Shown piece by piece: positions 50,730 to 58,684 of a stretch of 64,000 bases of DNA. The position numbers were made by a program, and so were the translations under genes. Where the stretch lies: contig NZ_JAEMHK010000007.1 of assembly GCF_016458235.1 (NCBI RefSeq), positions 202,650-266,649 on the forward strand, in the 5' to 3' direction. This stretch comes from Geomonas propionica (GTDB lineage Bacteria > Desulfobacterota > Desulfuromonadia > Geobacterales > Geobacteraceae). The number at the start of each line of letters is the position of its first letter. Position 1 is the first letter of the stretch. The notes below the pieces were generated by a model that saw nothing but the letters and a program-made list of their open reading frames with translations, made no database searches and was not told the DNA's origin.

Positions 50730-50945
50730 GCAGCAGCGACCGGAATGCCGGAATAAACTGGCTGAGGAAAGGACCTTCCAGTCATAGAGTTCGCCGGACA
50801 CAGTTCCTATTTGCCGCATCACTTGTTATAGTCATGGCAGGAAGCGTCGTAATTCCCTGTCACAGTTCCTTCTGAGTATGAATGAAAGAGGCGTGGCGGA
50901 AATAGTGTCGATGCTCCCGTACCTCATACCCGAAGGAGCAGCGCC

Positions 50946-53021
50946 ATGACTACGCATCCCGTTCCCGCCCCCGCCGCCGATCTGGACCAGCTCTGCATCA
51001 ACACCTTGCGTTTTCTGTCAGTAGACGCCATTCAAAAAGCAAACAGCGGCCACCCCGGCATGCCGATGGGGGCCGCTGCCATGGCGTACCAGCTCTGGAC
51101 CCGGTTCCTGAAGCACAACCCGGCCGATCCCTCGTGGTTCGACCGGGACCGCTTCGTCCTCTCCGCCGGGCACGGCTCCATGCTGCTGTATTCCCTGTTG
51201 CACCTGACCGGGTACGACCTGCCGCTGGACGAGATCAAACGTTTCCGGCAGTGGGGGAGCCGCACCCCGGGGCACCCCGAGCGCGGCGTCACCCCGGGCG
51301 TGGAGGTGAGCACCGGGCCGCTGGGGCAGGGCTTCGCCAACGCGGTCGGCATGGCCATGGCCGAGGCCCACCTGGCGGCCCGTTTCAACCGCCCCGGTTT
51401 CCGCATGGTCGATCACTACAGCTACGTGATCGCCGGCGACGGCGACCTGATGGAGGGGGTGGTCTCGGAGGCGGCTTCCCTGGCCGGGCACCTGCAACTC
51501 GGGAAGCTGATCTGCCTCTACGACGACAACCGCATCACGCTGGCCGCCTCGACCTCCCTCTCCTTTTCCGAGGACCGCGCCGCGCGCTTCGCCGCCTTCG
51601 GCTGGCAGGTGCTGGTGGTCGAGGACGGCAACGACCTGCCGGCCATCGCGGACGCCCTGGAGCAGGCGCGTGCCGAGTCCCGGCGCCCATCCCTCGTCAT
51701 GGTGCGCACCCGCATCGGTTTCGGCTCGCCCGGCAAAGAGGACAGTTTCGAGGCGCACGGGGCGCCTTTGGGCGCGGACGAGGTGCTGCGCAGCAAGGAG
51801 CGGCTGGGCTGGCCCCTCGAGCCCGAGTTCCTCGTTCCGCAACCGGCGCTGGAGCGCTTCCGGCTGGCGCTGGCAGAGGGGGGCGCCGCGCAGCGGGAGT
51901 GGGAGACCCTGCGCACCCGCTACGCCATGGAATACCCGGAACTCGCCGCGGAGCTCGACAGCGCCGTCTCAGGGGAGCTTCCCGCGGGGTGGCAGGAGGC
52001 CCTTCCCGAATTCCCGGCCGACGAGAAGGGAATGGCGACCCGGGCCGCCTCGGGAAAGGTCCTGAACGCGCTGGCCGCGCGCCTGCCGCAGTTCTTCGGC
52101 GGCTCGGCGGACCTCAACCCATCCACGGTCACCGCGCTCGCCGGCAAGGGGGACTTCCAAAGCGGCGCCTGGCAGCCCGAAGAGCGCCAGGGTGCCGTGG
52201 GCGGCGAGTGGGGCGCCGGTGGCGCCAACGTCCACTTCGGGGTGCGCGAGCACGGCATGGCGGCGATCCTGAACGGCATGGCCGCCCACGGCGGCACCAT
52301 TCCCTTCGGGGCCACCTTCCTCACCTTCTCGGACTACCTGCGTCCGTCGCTGCGCCTGGCCGCGCTCTCGGAGCTCAAGGTGGTGCACGTGTTCACCCAC
52401 GACTCCATCGCCCTTGGCGAGGACGGCCCGACCCATCAGCCGGTGGAGCAGCTCGCTTCCCTGCGGGCCATTCCGCGCCTCATCGTGCTGCGCCCCGGGG
52501 ACGCCAACGAAAGCGCCTTCGCCTGGCGCGCCGCGCTCTCGATCCGGAACCGCCCCGTCGCGCTGGTCCTGTCGCGCCAGGCCGTTCCAACCCTGGACCG
52601 GGAACGCTACGCCCCGGCCGACGGGGTATTGCGCGGCGGGTACGTCCTGGCCGACTTCGAGGGGGAGGGGACGCGCCTGATCCTTATCGCCACCGGTTCC
52701 GAGGTGTCGCTCGCGCTCAAAGCGCGCCAGCGGCTGCACGAGGAGGGGCTCGCCGTGCGCGTGGTCTCGCTTCCGAGTTGGGAAATCTTTGACGAGCAGC
52801 CGGCGCTATATCGGGAGGCGGTGCTGCCGCGGGAGGTCCCGTTCAGGGTGGCGGTCGAGGCGGGGAGCCCCCAGGGGTGGCACCGCTACGTAGGTGGCGC
52901 CGGGGCGGTGCTCGGCGTGGAGGGGTACGGCGCCTCCGCGCAGGGGGACCGTGTCCTCGAGGAGTACGGCTTCACGGTGGCAAATCTGTGCAGGCTCGCC
53001 CTGCGCGTGGCGGGCAGGTAA
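50946..53021 (+). CDS. tkt: Transketolase
   Basis: A 691-residue thiamine-diphosphate enzyme of the non-oxidative pentose phosphate pathway. Seen: [40 protein letters not shown], the ThDP/Mg motif [13 protein letters not shown]...[22 protein letters not shown] and [19 protein letters not shown]. Full length. The transaldolase-like frames begin 51 bases downstream, so the pair looks like a pentose phosphate operon. AAGGAG lies upstream. Confidence 0.96.
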   Translation: MTTHPVPAPAADLDQLCINTLRFLSVDAIQKANSGHPGMPMGAAAMAYQLWTRFLKHNPADPSWFDRDRFVLSAGHGSMLLYSLLHLTGYDLPLDEIKRFRQWGSRTPGHPERGVTPGVEVSTGPLGQGFANAVGMAMAEAHLAARFNRPGFRMVDHYSYVIAGDGDLMEGVVSEAASLAGHLQLGKLICLYDDNRITLAASTSLSFSEDRAARFAAFGWQVLVVEDGNDLPAIADALEQARAESRRPSLVMVRTRIGFGSPGKEDSFEAHGAPLGADEVLRSKERLGWPLEPEFLVPQPALERFRLALAEGGAAQREWETLRTRYAMEYPELAAELDSAVSGELPAGWQEALPEFPADEKGMATRAASGKVLNALAARLPQFFGGSADLNPSTVTALAGKGDFQSGAWQPEERQGAVGGEWGAGGANVHFGVREHGMAAILNGMAAHGGTIPFGATFLTFSDYLRPSLRLAALSELKVVHVFTHDSIALGEDGPTHQPVEQLASLRAIPRLIVLRPGDANESAFAWRAALSIRNRPVALVLSRQAVPTLDRERYAPADGVLRGGYVLADFEGEGTRLILIATGSEVSLALKARQRLHEEGLAVRVVSLPSWEIFDEQPALYREAVLPREVPFRVAVEAGSPQGWHRYVGGAGAVLGVEGYGASAQGDRVLEEYGFTVANLCRLALRVAGR

Positions 53022-53072
53022 CCACGACAAGGGCGCGCCGGTCCGGGGGGATCTCCGGCAAGGGAGCGATTC

Positions 53073-54219
53073 ATGAAGGATACGCCGGTTTCGAGGCTGT
53101 CGCGGTACGGCCAGAGCGTCTGGCTCGACGGCGTCAGTCGTCGCACCCTGCTCTCCGGGGAGCTGGCCGCGCTGATCCAGGAGGACGGGGTGAGCGGCGT
53201 CGGCTGCAGCATCGCCGCTGGAGCACTCCGTCGCGGCGGGGAGCGACTACGACGCCGACATCGCCCACCTGTCCCGAAGCGGGCTGGAGCCGCTCCCCAT
53301 CTATGACGCCCTCCTCATCGACGACGTGCGGGCCGCCGCGGACCTGCTGCGCCCCCTGTACGACCAATGCGGCGGCGCCGACGGGTTCGTGTCCCTGGAG
53401 CTCTCCCCGCACCTGGCCCACGACGCCTCCGGGACGGTCCTGGAGGCCAGGCGCCTGCATGATCTCGCCGACCGCCCCAACATCTTAATCAAGCTGGCCG
53501 GCACCCTCGAGGGGGTGGCCGCCCTGCGCCGGTTGGTGAGCGAGGGGGTGAACGTGCGGGTGGATCCCGTCTTCAGCGTCCCCCGTTACCGCGCTGTCGC
53601 CGAGGCCTACCTGGACGGGCTCTCCCGGCGTGCCGCCCGCGGACTGCCGCTGGAGCGGGTGGCCTCGGTGGTGGGGCTGCCGCTGGGAGGGATCGACCGG
53701 ATCCTGGAGCCGCTGCTGTCCCGGCTGGCGCTGAAAAGCGATGCCGGGAGGGTGCTGGCCGGGGCGATCCGGGGCGAGGGGGGCATCGCTTTAGCCAAGG
53801 TGCTGCGCGGCGTGAACCGCGAGATCCACCGCGACAGCCGCTTCCTGGCGCTGGCGGCGCGGGGTGGGAAACCGCAGCGGCTGGCCTGGGTGAGTTCGGG
53901 GGCGCGCGAGGCGGCGGGCTTCGACCTGCGCTATCCCGAGGCGCTGGTCGGCCCGGAAACGGTGCAGGTCATGTCGCCGGGCGTGCTGGCGGCCTATCGG
54001 GAGCGCGACCGGGCAGTGAGCCGGCTCGACGCGGGGATGCAGGACGCCCTGGCGCTTCTGGAGCAGCTCGGCGTGCTGGGCATCGACCCTGACCGGCTGG
54101 CCCAGGAGCTCGAAGAAGAAGGGGTGCAGCGGCTGGCCCGCCCCTACGACAGCCTGGTGCGCAACATCGAGCTGAAATGCAGGGCGGCGCTCGGGTCGAG
54201 CCGGGAGGTGCGGGGATGA
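53073..54219 (+). pseudogene. Transaldolase-like gene, frameshifted and with eroded active site
   Basis: The first frame (from ATG 53073, AGGGAG site) reads SRYGQSVWLDGVSRRTLLSGELAALIQEDGVSGV as in transaldolases, then loses the family. From about 53218 the +1 frame continues it (LEHSVAAGSDYDADIAHLSR ... DALLIDDVRAAADLL) to 54219. The shift falls where the GVTSNP motif should be; that motif is absent in any frame, and the segment is two bases short of family length. Further on, the Schiff-base lysine may be kept (ILIKLAGT), but PATxEG, NVTLxFS and LWASTGTK are altered. Either an inactive gene or a sequencing error plus a divergent homologue; the erosion favours the former. Confidence 0.75.
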
Positions 54220-54509
54220 CTTACAAGGAGTTGCAGCTGGCGCTGGCGGTCTTCGGCATCGAGGATCGGGCCAGCCTCAGGCAGATCAAGAGCCGGCATC
54301 GAGAACTGGTGAAAAGACATCATCCCGACCTGGGGGCGCCGGCGGACAGCGAGGAGATGAGGAAGGTGAATGCCGCCTACCGGGTGCTGCTCGATTACCT
54401 CTCCGACTACCGTTTTTCCTTTGCCGAAGAGGAGTTCTACGAGCAGAACCCCGACGAGCGTCTCAGGCGCCAGTACTTCGACGATCCGCTCTGGGGTGGA
54501 AGTGGTTAG
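54216..54509 (+). CDS. Short J-domain (DnaJ-like) protein
   Basis: A 97-residue protein: MTYKELQLALAVFGIEDRAS, then QIKSRHRELVKRHHPDLGAP with the HPD motif that stimulates Hsp70 ATPase, and KVNAAYRVLLDYLSDYRF. There is little beyond the J-domain. Its ATG overlaps the stop of the transaldolase remnant (ATGA), with GGAGGTG upstream, so it is translated with the tkt transcript. It may recruit DnaK to a client (inference). Confidence 0.85.
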   Translation: MTYKELQLALAVFGIEDRASLRQIKSRHRELVKRHHPDLGAPADSEEMRKVNAAYRVLLDYLSDYRFSFAEEEFYEQNPDERLRRQYFDDPLWGGSG

Positions 54510-54630
54510 CGAAAGTGAATTAGTTTGCGTCAATACAATGTCGAGGCTGCGTAAAATGGCGCGAAAGTGCATAAAAAAAGGCGCGTTATGTCTAGCACCC
54601 ATGTGGGCGCGGCTTCGCTGTACACAGTTT

Positions 54631-54651
54631 CGTGGAAAACGTTGTGGATAA
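54631..54651 (-). promoter_or_regulatory. Pair of DnaA-box-like sites
   Basis: On the minus strand TTATCCACA (perfect DnaA box, 54651-54643) is followed three bases later by TTTTCCACG (one mismatch from TTTTCCACA). They lie in the 229-base gap between convergent genes. Only two boxes and no clear A+T-rich unwinding region are seen, so I do not call an origin. Confidence 0.45.
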
Positions 54652-54738
54652 CTTTTGGATTGGAGCCGATTTCCCCGCGCAGATCATGGTTTTTTACCCT
54701 TTTGCATAAAAAATGGGCAGGGGCTTCGCTGCGGCAGG

Positions 54739-55203
54739 TCACGAAGAGGGAACGCCGAGTTCGCGGGCGAGGGCCCCGCGGCGGTACTCGAAGATGCCGC
54801 GCACCCGGCGCGCCACCAACGGCGCCGCGACCCGCCCCAGGAGACCGAAAGGGAGCACGTAGTGCACCAGGTCGGTCATCAGCGTCCCCTGCGGCGTCTC
54901 CCGGAAGATGTGCTGGTGATGCCACATCCGGTACGGGCCGAAACGCTGCTCGTCCACGAAGAAGTACGGCTCCCGCATCTGGGTGATCTCGGTGACCCAC
55001 TCGACGGCGAACCCCAGAAACGGCGTCACCGTGTAGCTCACGATCATGCCGGCGTGCATCTGCTCGGGAAGTTCTCCGGTTATCTTGAATCCCAGGTTGG
55101 GCGGGGTGATGCGCGGCAGATTGCCCGGGTGCACGAAAAACTTCCAGGCCTCCTCCGGCGACAGCGGCAGCAACTGTTCCTGATTCAAGAGGTACATCTT
55201 CAT
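54739..55203 (-). CDS. SRPBCC-superfamily ligand-binding protein
   Basis: A 154-residue START/Bet v1-like fold: LLPLSPEEAWKFFVHPGNLPRITPPNLGF at the start, then WVTEITQMREPYFFVDEQRFGPYRMWHHQHIF and GTLMTDLVHYVLPFGLLG. Members bind hydrophobic ligands or act in cell-division regulation; substrate unknown. It is the last gene of a minus-strand series with the hybrid kinase and cheD (22-base gap to cheD). Confidence 0.85.
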   Translation of the reverse strand: MKMYLLNQEQLLPLSPEEAWKFFVHPGNLPRITPPNLGFKITGELPEQMHAGMIVSYTVTPFLGFAVEWVTEITQMREPYFFVDEQRFGPYRMWHHQHIFRETPQGTLMTDLVHYVLPFGLLGRVAAPLVARRVRGIFEYRRGALARELGVPSS

Positions 55204-55225
55204 CGCGAGACCCGTCCTTTCCCCG

Positions 55226-55822
55226 TCACCAGAGGTCGACCTCGGTGAGTGCGGCCTGCTGCTGCTCGATCGCCCTTTGCCAGCAGTAGCGGTCGCGCTC
55301 GGCCAGCTTGCTGCTACGGGTCGAATCCACCTTCCTGCGGTGCACGGCAAAATCGCCGTTGGAGAAGTGGATCACCCTCCCGAAGTCCCCGCCGATGTCC
55401 ATGGCGTCGATCGGTATCCGCTCGCTTTCCAGGTACTGCAGGATGAACCTGCAGTTCACCTGCCCCACGCAGAAGAAGTTGTCCGTGTTCCCGCCGGGAT
55501 TGATGATGGTAGCTCCCCCGAAGATCTTGGCCCTGATGTGGGAGCGGTCGGTCCCCTTGGCCATCATGGCGTTGATGAGCAATTCCATGGCGTGGATGCC
55601 GTAGCGTCCCGCGTCGGTGATGTTGAGCGGTAGATCCTTGGAGTAGCGCGGGTTGCTCAGCATGAAGTGATTCATGCCGATCAGGCGCCGGTTCGGGTCG
55701 TAGAGGCAGGCGGCGATGCAGGAGCCGAGCAGGGTGGTGATCACGCCGGGCTTGCCGGTGACGAAGAATTCTCCGGGGGCGATGGTGACCCGCTCACCGT
55801 TTTGATATTTCTCTATCTTCAT
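55226..55822 (-). CDS. cheD: Chemoreceptor glutamine deamidase CheD
   Basis: A 198-residue enzyme that deamidates receptor glutamines, sometimes under CheC control. The catalytic triad is intact by alignment to Thermotoga CheD: T29, C35 (LLGSCIAAC) and H52 (MNHFMLS). GGATIINPGGN and DIGGDFGR follow. No other chemotaxis gene is in the window; its partner here is the hybrid kinase, which starts the operon. Confidence 0.93.
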   Translation of the reverse strand: MKIEKYQNGERVTIAPGEFFVTGKPGVITTLLGSCIAACLYDPNRRLIGMNHFMLSNPRYSKDLPLNITDAGRYGIHAMELLINAMMAKGTDRSHIRAKIFGGATIINPGGNTDNFFCVGQVNCRFILQYLESERIPIDAMDIGGDFGRVIHFSNGDFAVHRRKVDSTRSSKLAERDRYCWQRAIEQQQAALTEVDLW

Positions 55823-55859
55823 GCCGCACCCGCCGCTTGATCGCCGACTTCCCTGTGCC

Positions 55860-58397
55860 TCACCTTTTTTGCCGCTCCGCCAGCATCTGCGAGATCTTTC
55901 CCTTGAGCTTTTCCATCTCCAGCGGTTTCTGGATGTACTCCATGCCCGCTTCTATTACGCCGCGCTGGATCACGTTGTCCGAGGTGTGACCCGACATGAA
56001 GAGCACCTTCATCTCCGGCAGGGCGGCGTGGATACTCTCCGCCAACTCCCTGCCGTTCATCTCGGGCATCACCACGTCGGTCAGGACCAGGTCGATCTCG
56101 CCGCCGCGCTCCCGGCTGATCTTCAGCGCATCCAGGGGACTCTGCGCCTGGATCACCTTGAGCCCCATCTCCTCCAGCAGCCTGGTGGTGAGCCACAAAA
56201 GCATCTCCTCGTCCTCGACCAGCAGGATCGTCCCGGAAAGGCGCCCCTCCTCGGTGCGCTCCCCCGGTGCCGCCGCCGGGCTCTCCTGGAGGCGGGGCAG
56301 GTAGATCTTGAACACGGCCCCCTGGCCCGGCTCGCTGTAGACGTTGATGAAGCCGCCGTTTTGGGTGACGATGCCGTACACGGTGGACAGCCCCAAGCCG
56401 GTCCCCTTGCCCTGCCCCTTGGTGGTGAAAAAGGGTTCAAAGATGTGCGCCGCGGTCGCCTTGTCCATGCCGTGCCCGGTGTCGCTCACCGCGAGCTGCA
56501 CGTACTCCCCGGGCCTCGCCTCCGGGTGCAGGTAGGCGTAGTGGCTGGGGAGCCGGACGTTGGCTGTCTCGATGGCGAGGTTGCCGCCGTCGGGCATGGC
56601 GTCGCGCGCGTTCACCGCCAGGTTCATCAGGATCTGGTCCACCTGCGAGGGGGCGATCATGATGCTCCAGAGCTCCGGCGCGGGATGGAAGGAAAGCTTC
56701 ACGTCCTCGCTGATCAGCCTGGTCAGGATCTTGAGGGAGTCCTCGATGAGCCGGTTCAGCTGCACCGGTTTGGGAGAGACCACCTCCTTGCGGGAAAAGG
56801 CGAGCAGCTGCCGGGTGATGTCGCTGGAACGCCTGGCGGCGTTGATGATCAGCTCCAGGTACTGGTCGATCGACTCGCCGTCCTCAAGCTTGCGCTTGGA
56901 GAGTTCCGCCGCACCGGAGATGACGCTCAGCATGTTGTTGAAGTCGTGCGCCACTCCGCCCGCCAGCCGACCGATGGACTCCATCTTCTGCGACTGGCGG
57001 AACTGTTCCTCCAGGTGCCTGCGCTCCGTGGTGTTGATGAAGGCAACGACCGCGCCCACCACCTTGCCTCCCTTCACCTGGGGATAGGACCAGTACTCCA
57101 CCGGGAAGCTGCTGCCGTCGGAGGTCCAGAATACCTCGTCGTTCGCATGGCTCCCCTTGCCCTGCAGCATGGCGCCGTGGGCGCCGCACTCCTCTTGCGG
57201 CATGTGCCGGCCGTCGGGGTAGCTGTGGTGCATGATGTCGTGTATGTTCTTGCCTAAGAGCTCGGAGTCTCTTTCATAGCCCAGCATCCTGAGGCAGGCC
57301 CGGTTGCAGAAGGTGCACTTGCCATCGACATCGATGCCGTAGATCGCCTCGCCGGTGGAATCAAGCAGGAGCCGCAGCCTCTCCTCGCTCTCCCTTAAGG
57401 CCTCCTCCGCCTGCCAGCGTTCGGTGACCTCTTCCTCCAAAAGTGCCGCCTGCTCCTGCAACGATTCCTGGGCCGCCTGGCGCTCGGTGATCTCCTGCTC
57501 CAAGAGCGCGGCCTGCTTCTTGATCTCCTCCTCGGCGTGCTTGCGCTCCTCAATCTCCAGCTTCAGGTTGTAGAGCGTGTACGACATCCCCATGACCAGC
57601 AGCAGCGAGATGGCCTTCAACAGGTACAGGCGCCAGTCGCTGCGCCCCTGGTAGCGGGTCACCCGCAGCATCACCCCGCTCTCTGGGGGGGTGACCGCGC
57701 TTTCCCTGACGAAACTGCGGTCCAGGGCCTCGGCGTGGGGCATGGTCGCCAGTAGGCGGCCGCTTTGGTCGATGAGGCTCAAGTGGTAAAGGTGCGGCTG
57801 GGCATGCGCGACCAGTTGCTGCAGGAGGTCGTTGCAGGAATAGATGCCTCCGAAGAGCCCGAGGAAGGTATCGCCGCGGAACACGGGAACCCAGACCTCG
57901 AAGGAGGGGCTCCCCTGGATGGCCTCGAAGGGGCGGGTGTAGACCGGCTTGCGCAGCTGTTTGGCGAGGGCGGAGGCGCGTTTCGGTTCAGGGAGGTTTA
58001 ACTGGAGCCCGACGATCTGCCGGTTGTGCAACAGCGGCGCCACGTCGGTGATATAGAACTCGGCATCGACCCAGGTGATGTTGATCAACTGGGGGTGTGC
58101 CTGCACGTATTGCCCGGCGCGTTCCTGGAAAAGGCGGGAGGATAGTTTCCCGGCGGCGCGGTCCAGGGCCAAAAGCCCCAGGTAGCTCGCGTCCCCTTCC
58201 AAGGTGAGTTGCAGCGACCCGGTGAAGGTCTTGGCCCTGCTGGCCAGGTCGTTTTGCTTGGCCTTCAGGTTGTTCCCTTCGGTGAACCACACGATCAGCC
58301 CGAACACCACCAGGAAGGTTACGAGCAGGATGGCGCTGTAGCGCACCGCCGCCGAGCGGTTGCGTGGGTGGGGATGTGGGCCGTTGAGGTAAGACAC
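55860..58397 (-). CDS. Hybrid sensor histidine kinase (PAS, HisKA, HATPase, receiver)
   Basis: An 845-residue kinase. A membrane span (residues about 21-42), a periplasmic sensor region of roughly 240 residues, a second span (LYLLKAISLLLVMGMSYTL) and a coiled coil with an internal repeat (QAALLEQEITERQAAQESL / QAALLEEEVTERWQAEEAL) come first. A PAS domain (DSTGEAIYGIDVDGKCTFCN) follows. H484 is in GGVAHDFNNMLSVI; the ATPase has NLAVNARDAMPDGG and GTGLGLSTVYGIV. A C-terminal receiver carries D774 (LVLTDVVMPEMNG). Start: GTG 58397 with GGAGG six bases upstream. It precedes cheD, 37 bases away. Signal and output are unknown. Confidence 0.9.
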   Translation of the reverse strand: MSYLNGPHPHPRNRSAAVRYSAILLVTFLVVFGLIVWFTEGNNLKAKQNDLASRAKTFTGSLQLTLEGDASYLGLLALDRAAGKLSSRLFQERAGQYVQAHPQLINITWVDAEFYITDVAPLLHNRQIVGLQLNLPEPKRASALAKQLRKPVYTRPFEAIQGSPSFEVWVPVFRGDTFLGLFGGIYSCNDLLQQLVAHAQPHLYHLSLIDQSGRLLATMPHAEALDRSFVRESAVTPPESGVMLRVTRYQGRSDWRLYLLKAISLLLVMGMSYTLYNLKLEIEERKHAEEEIKKQAALLEQEITERQAAQESLQEQAALLEEEVTERWQAEEALRESEERLRLLLDSTGEAIYGIDVDGKCTFCNRACLRMLGYERDSELLGKNIHDIMHHSYPDGRHMPQEECGAHGAMLQGKGSHANDEVFWTSDGSSFPVEYWSYPQVKGGKVVGAVVAFINTTERRHLEEQFRQSQKMESIGRLAGGVAHDFNNMLSVISGAAELSKRKLEDGESIDQYLELIINAARRSSDITRQLLAFSRKEVVSPKPVQLNRLIEDSLKILTRLISEDVKLSFHPAPELWSIMIAPSQVDQILMNLAVNARDAMPDGGNLAIETANVRLPSHYAYLHPEARPGEYVQLAVSDTGHGMDKATAAHIFEPFFTTKGQGKGTGLGLSTVYGIVTQNGGFINVYSEPGQGAVFKIYLPRLQESPAAAPGERTEEGRLSGTILLVEDEEMLLWLTTRLLEEMGLKVIQAQSPLDALKISRERGGEIDLVLTDVVMPEMNGRELAESIHAALPEMKVLFMSGHTSDNVIQRGVIEAGMEYIQKPLEMEKLKGKISQMLAERQKR

Positions 58398-58526
58398 TGC
58401 ATGCCTCCGAAGGATTGGTGCGATGCGCTCCTCATCGGCAATTGGCCCGAAATGTTGAGGCCCGGTTTCCCGGGCCGCGCGCAACTTCATGATAATACCA
58501 GCAAAAACACGATGCACAAACGGATG

Positions 58527-58622
58527 AGCCCGCCGTTGCCGGCGGGCTGCTAGATGTCTAACCACCAGGAAATCCAGGAAAGATCGTGATCTGGGCTCCC
58601 CCTCCCTTGACGGGAGGGGGGA
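58527..58622. repeat. Two palindromes between glutamate dehydrogenase and kinase genes
   Basis: AGCCCGCCG-TTGC-CGGCGGGCT (58527-58548) and CCCCCTCCC-TTGA/C-GGGAGGGGG (about 58598-58620). Either could end glutamate dehydrogenase transcription, though neither has a clear U tract. Confidence 0.5.
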
Positions 58623-58684
58623 GCTGCGGCGTGTCCTGGAAATTACAACTGGCGATGAGGGACTGCGGTGAAGGTAGGCCGTAT

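Noticed and set aside
54510..54738. Chromosome replication origin
   Set aside because: Only two DnaA-like boxes, no dnaA/dnaN neighbours and no clear unwinding region.
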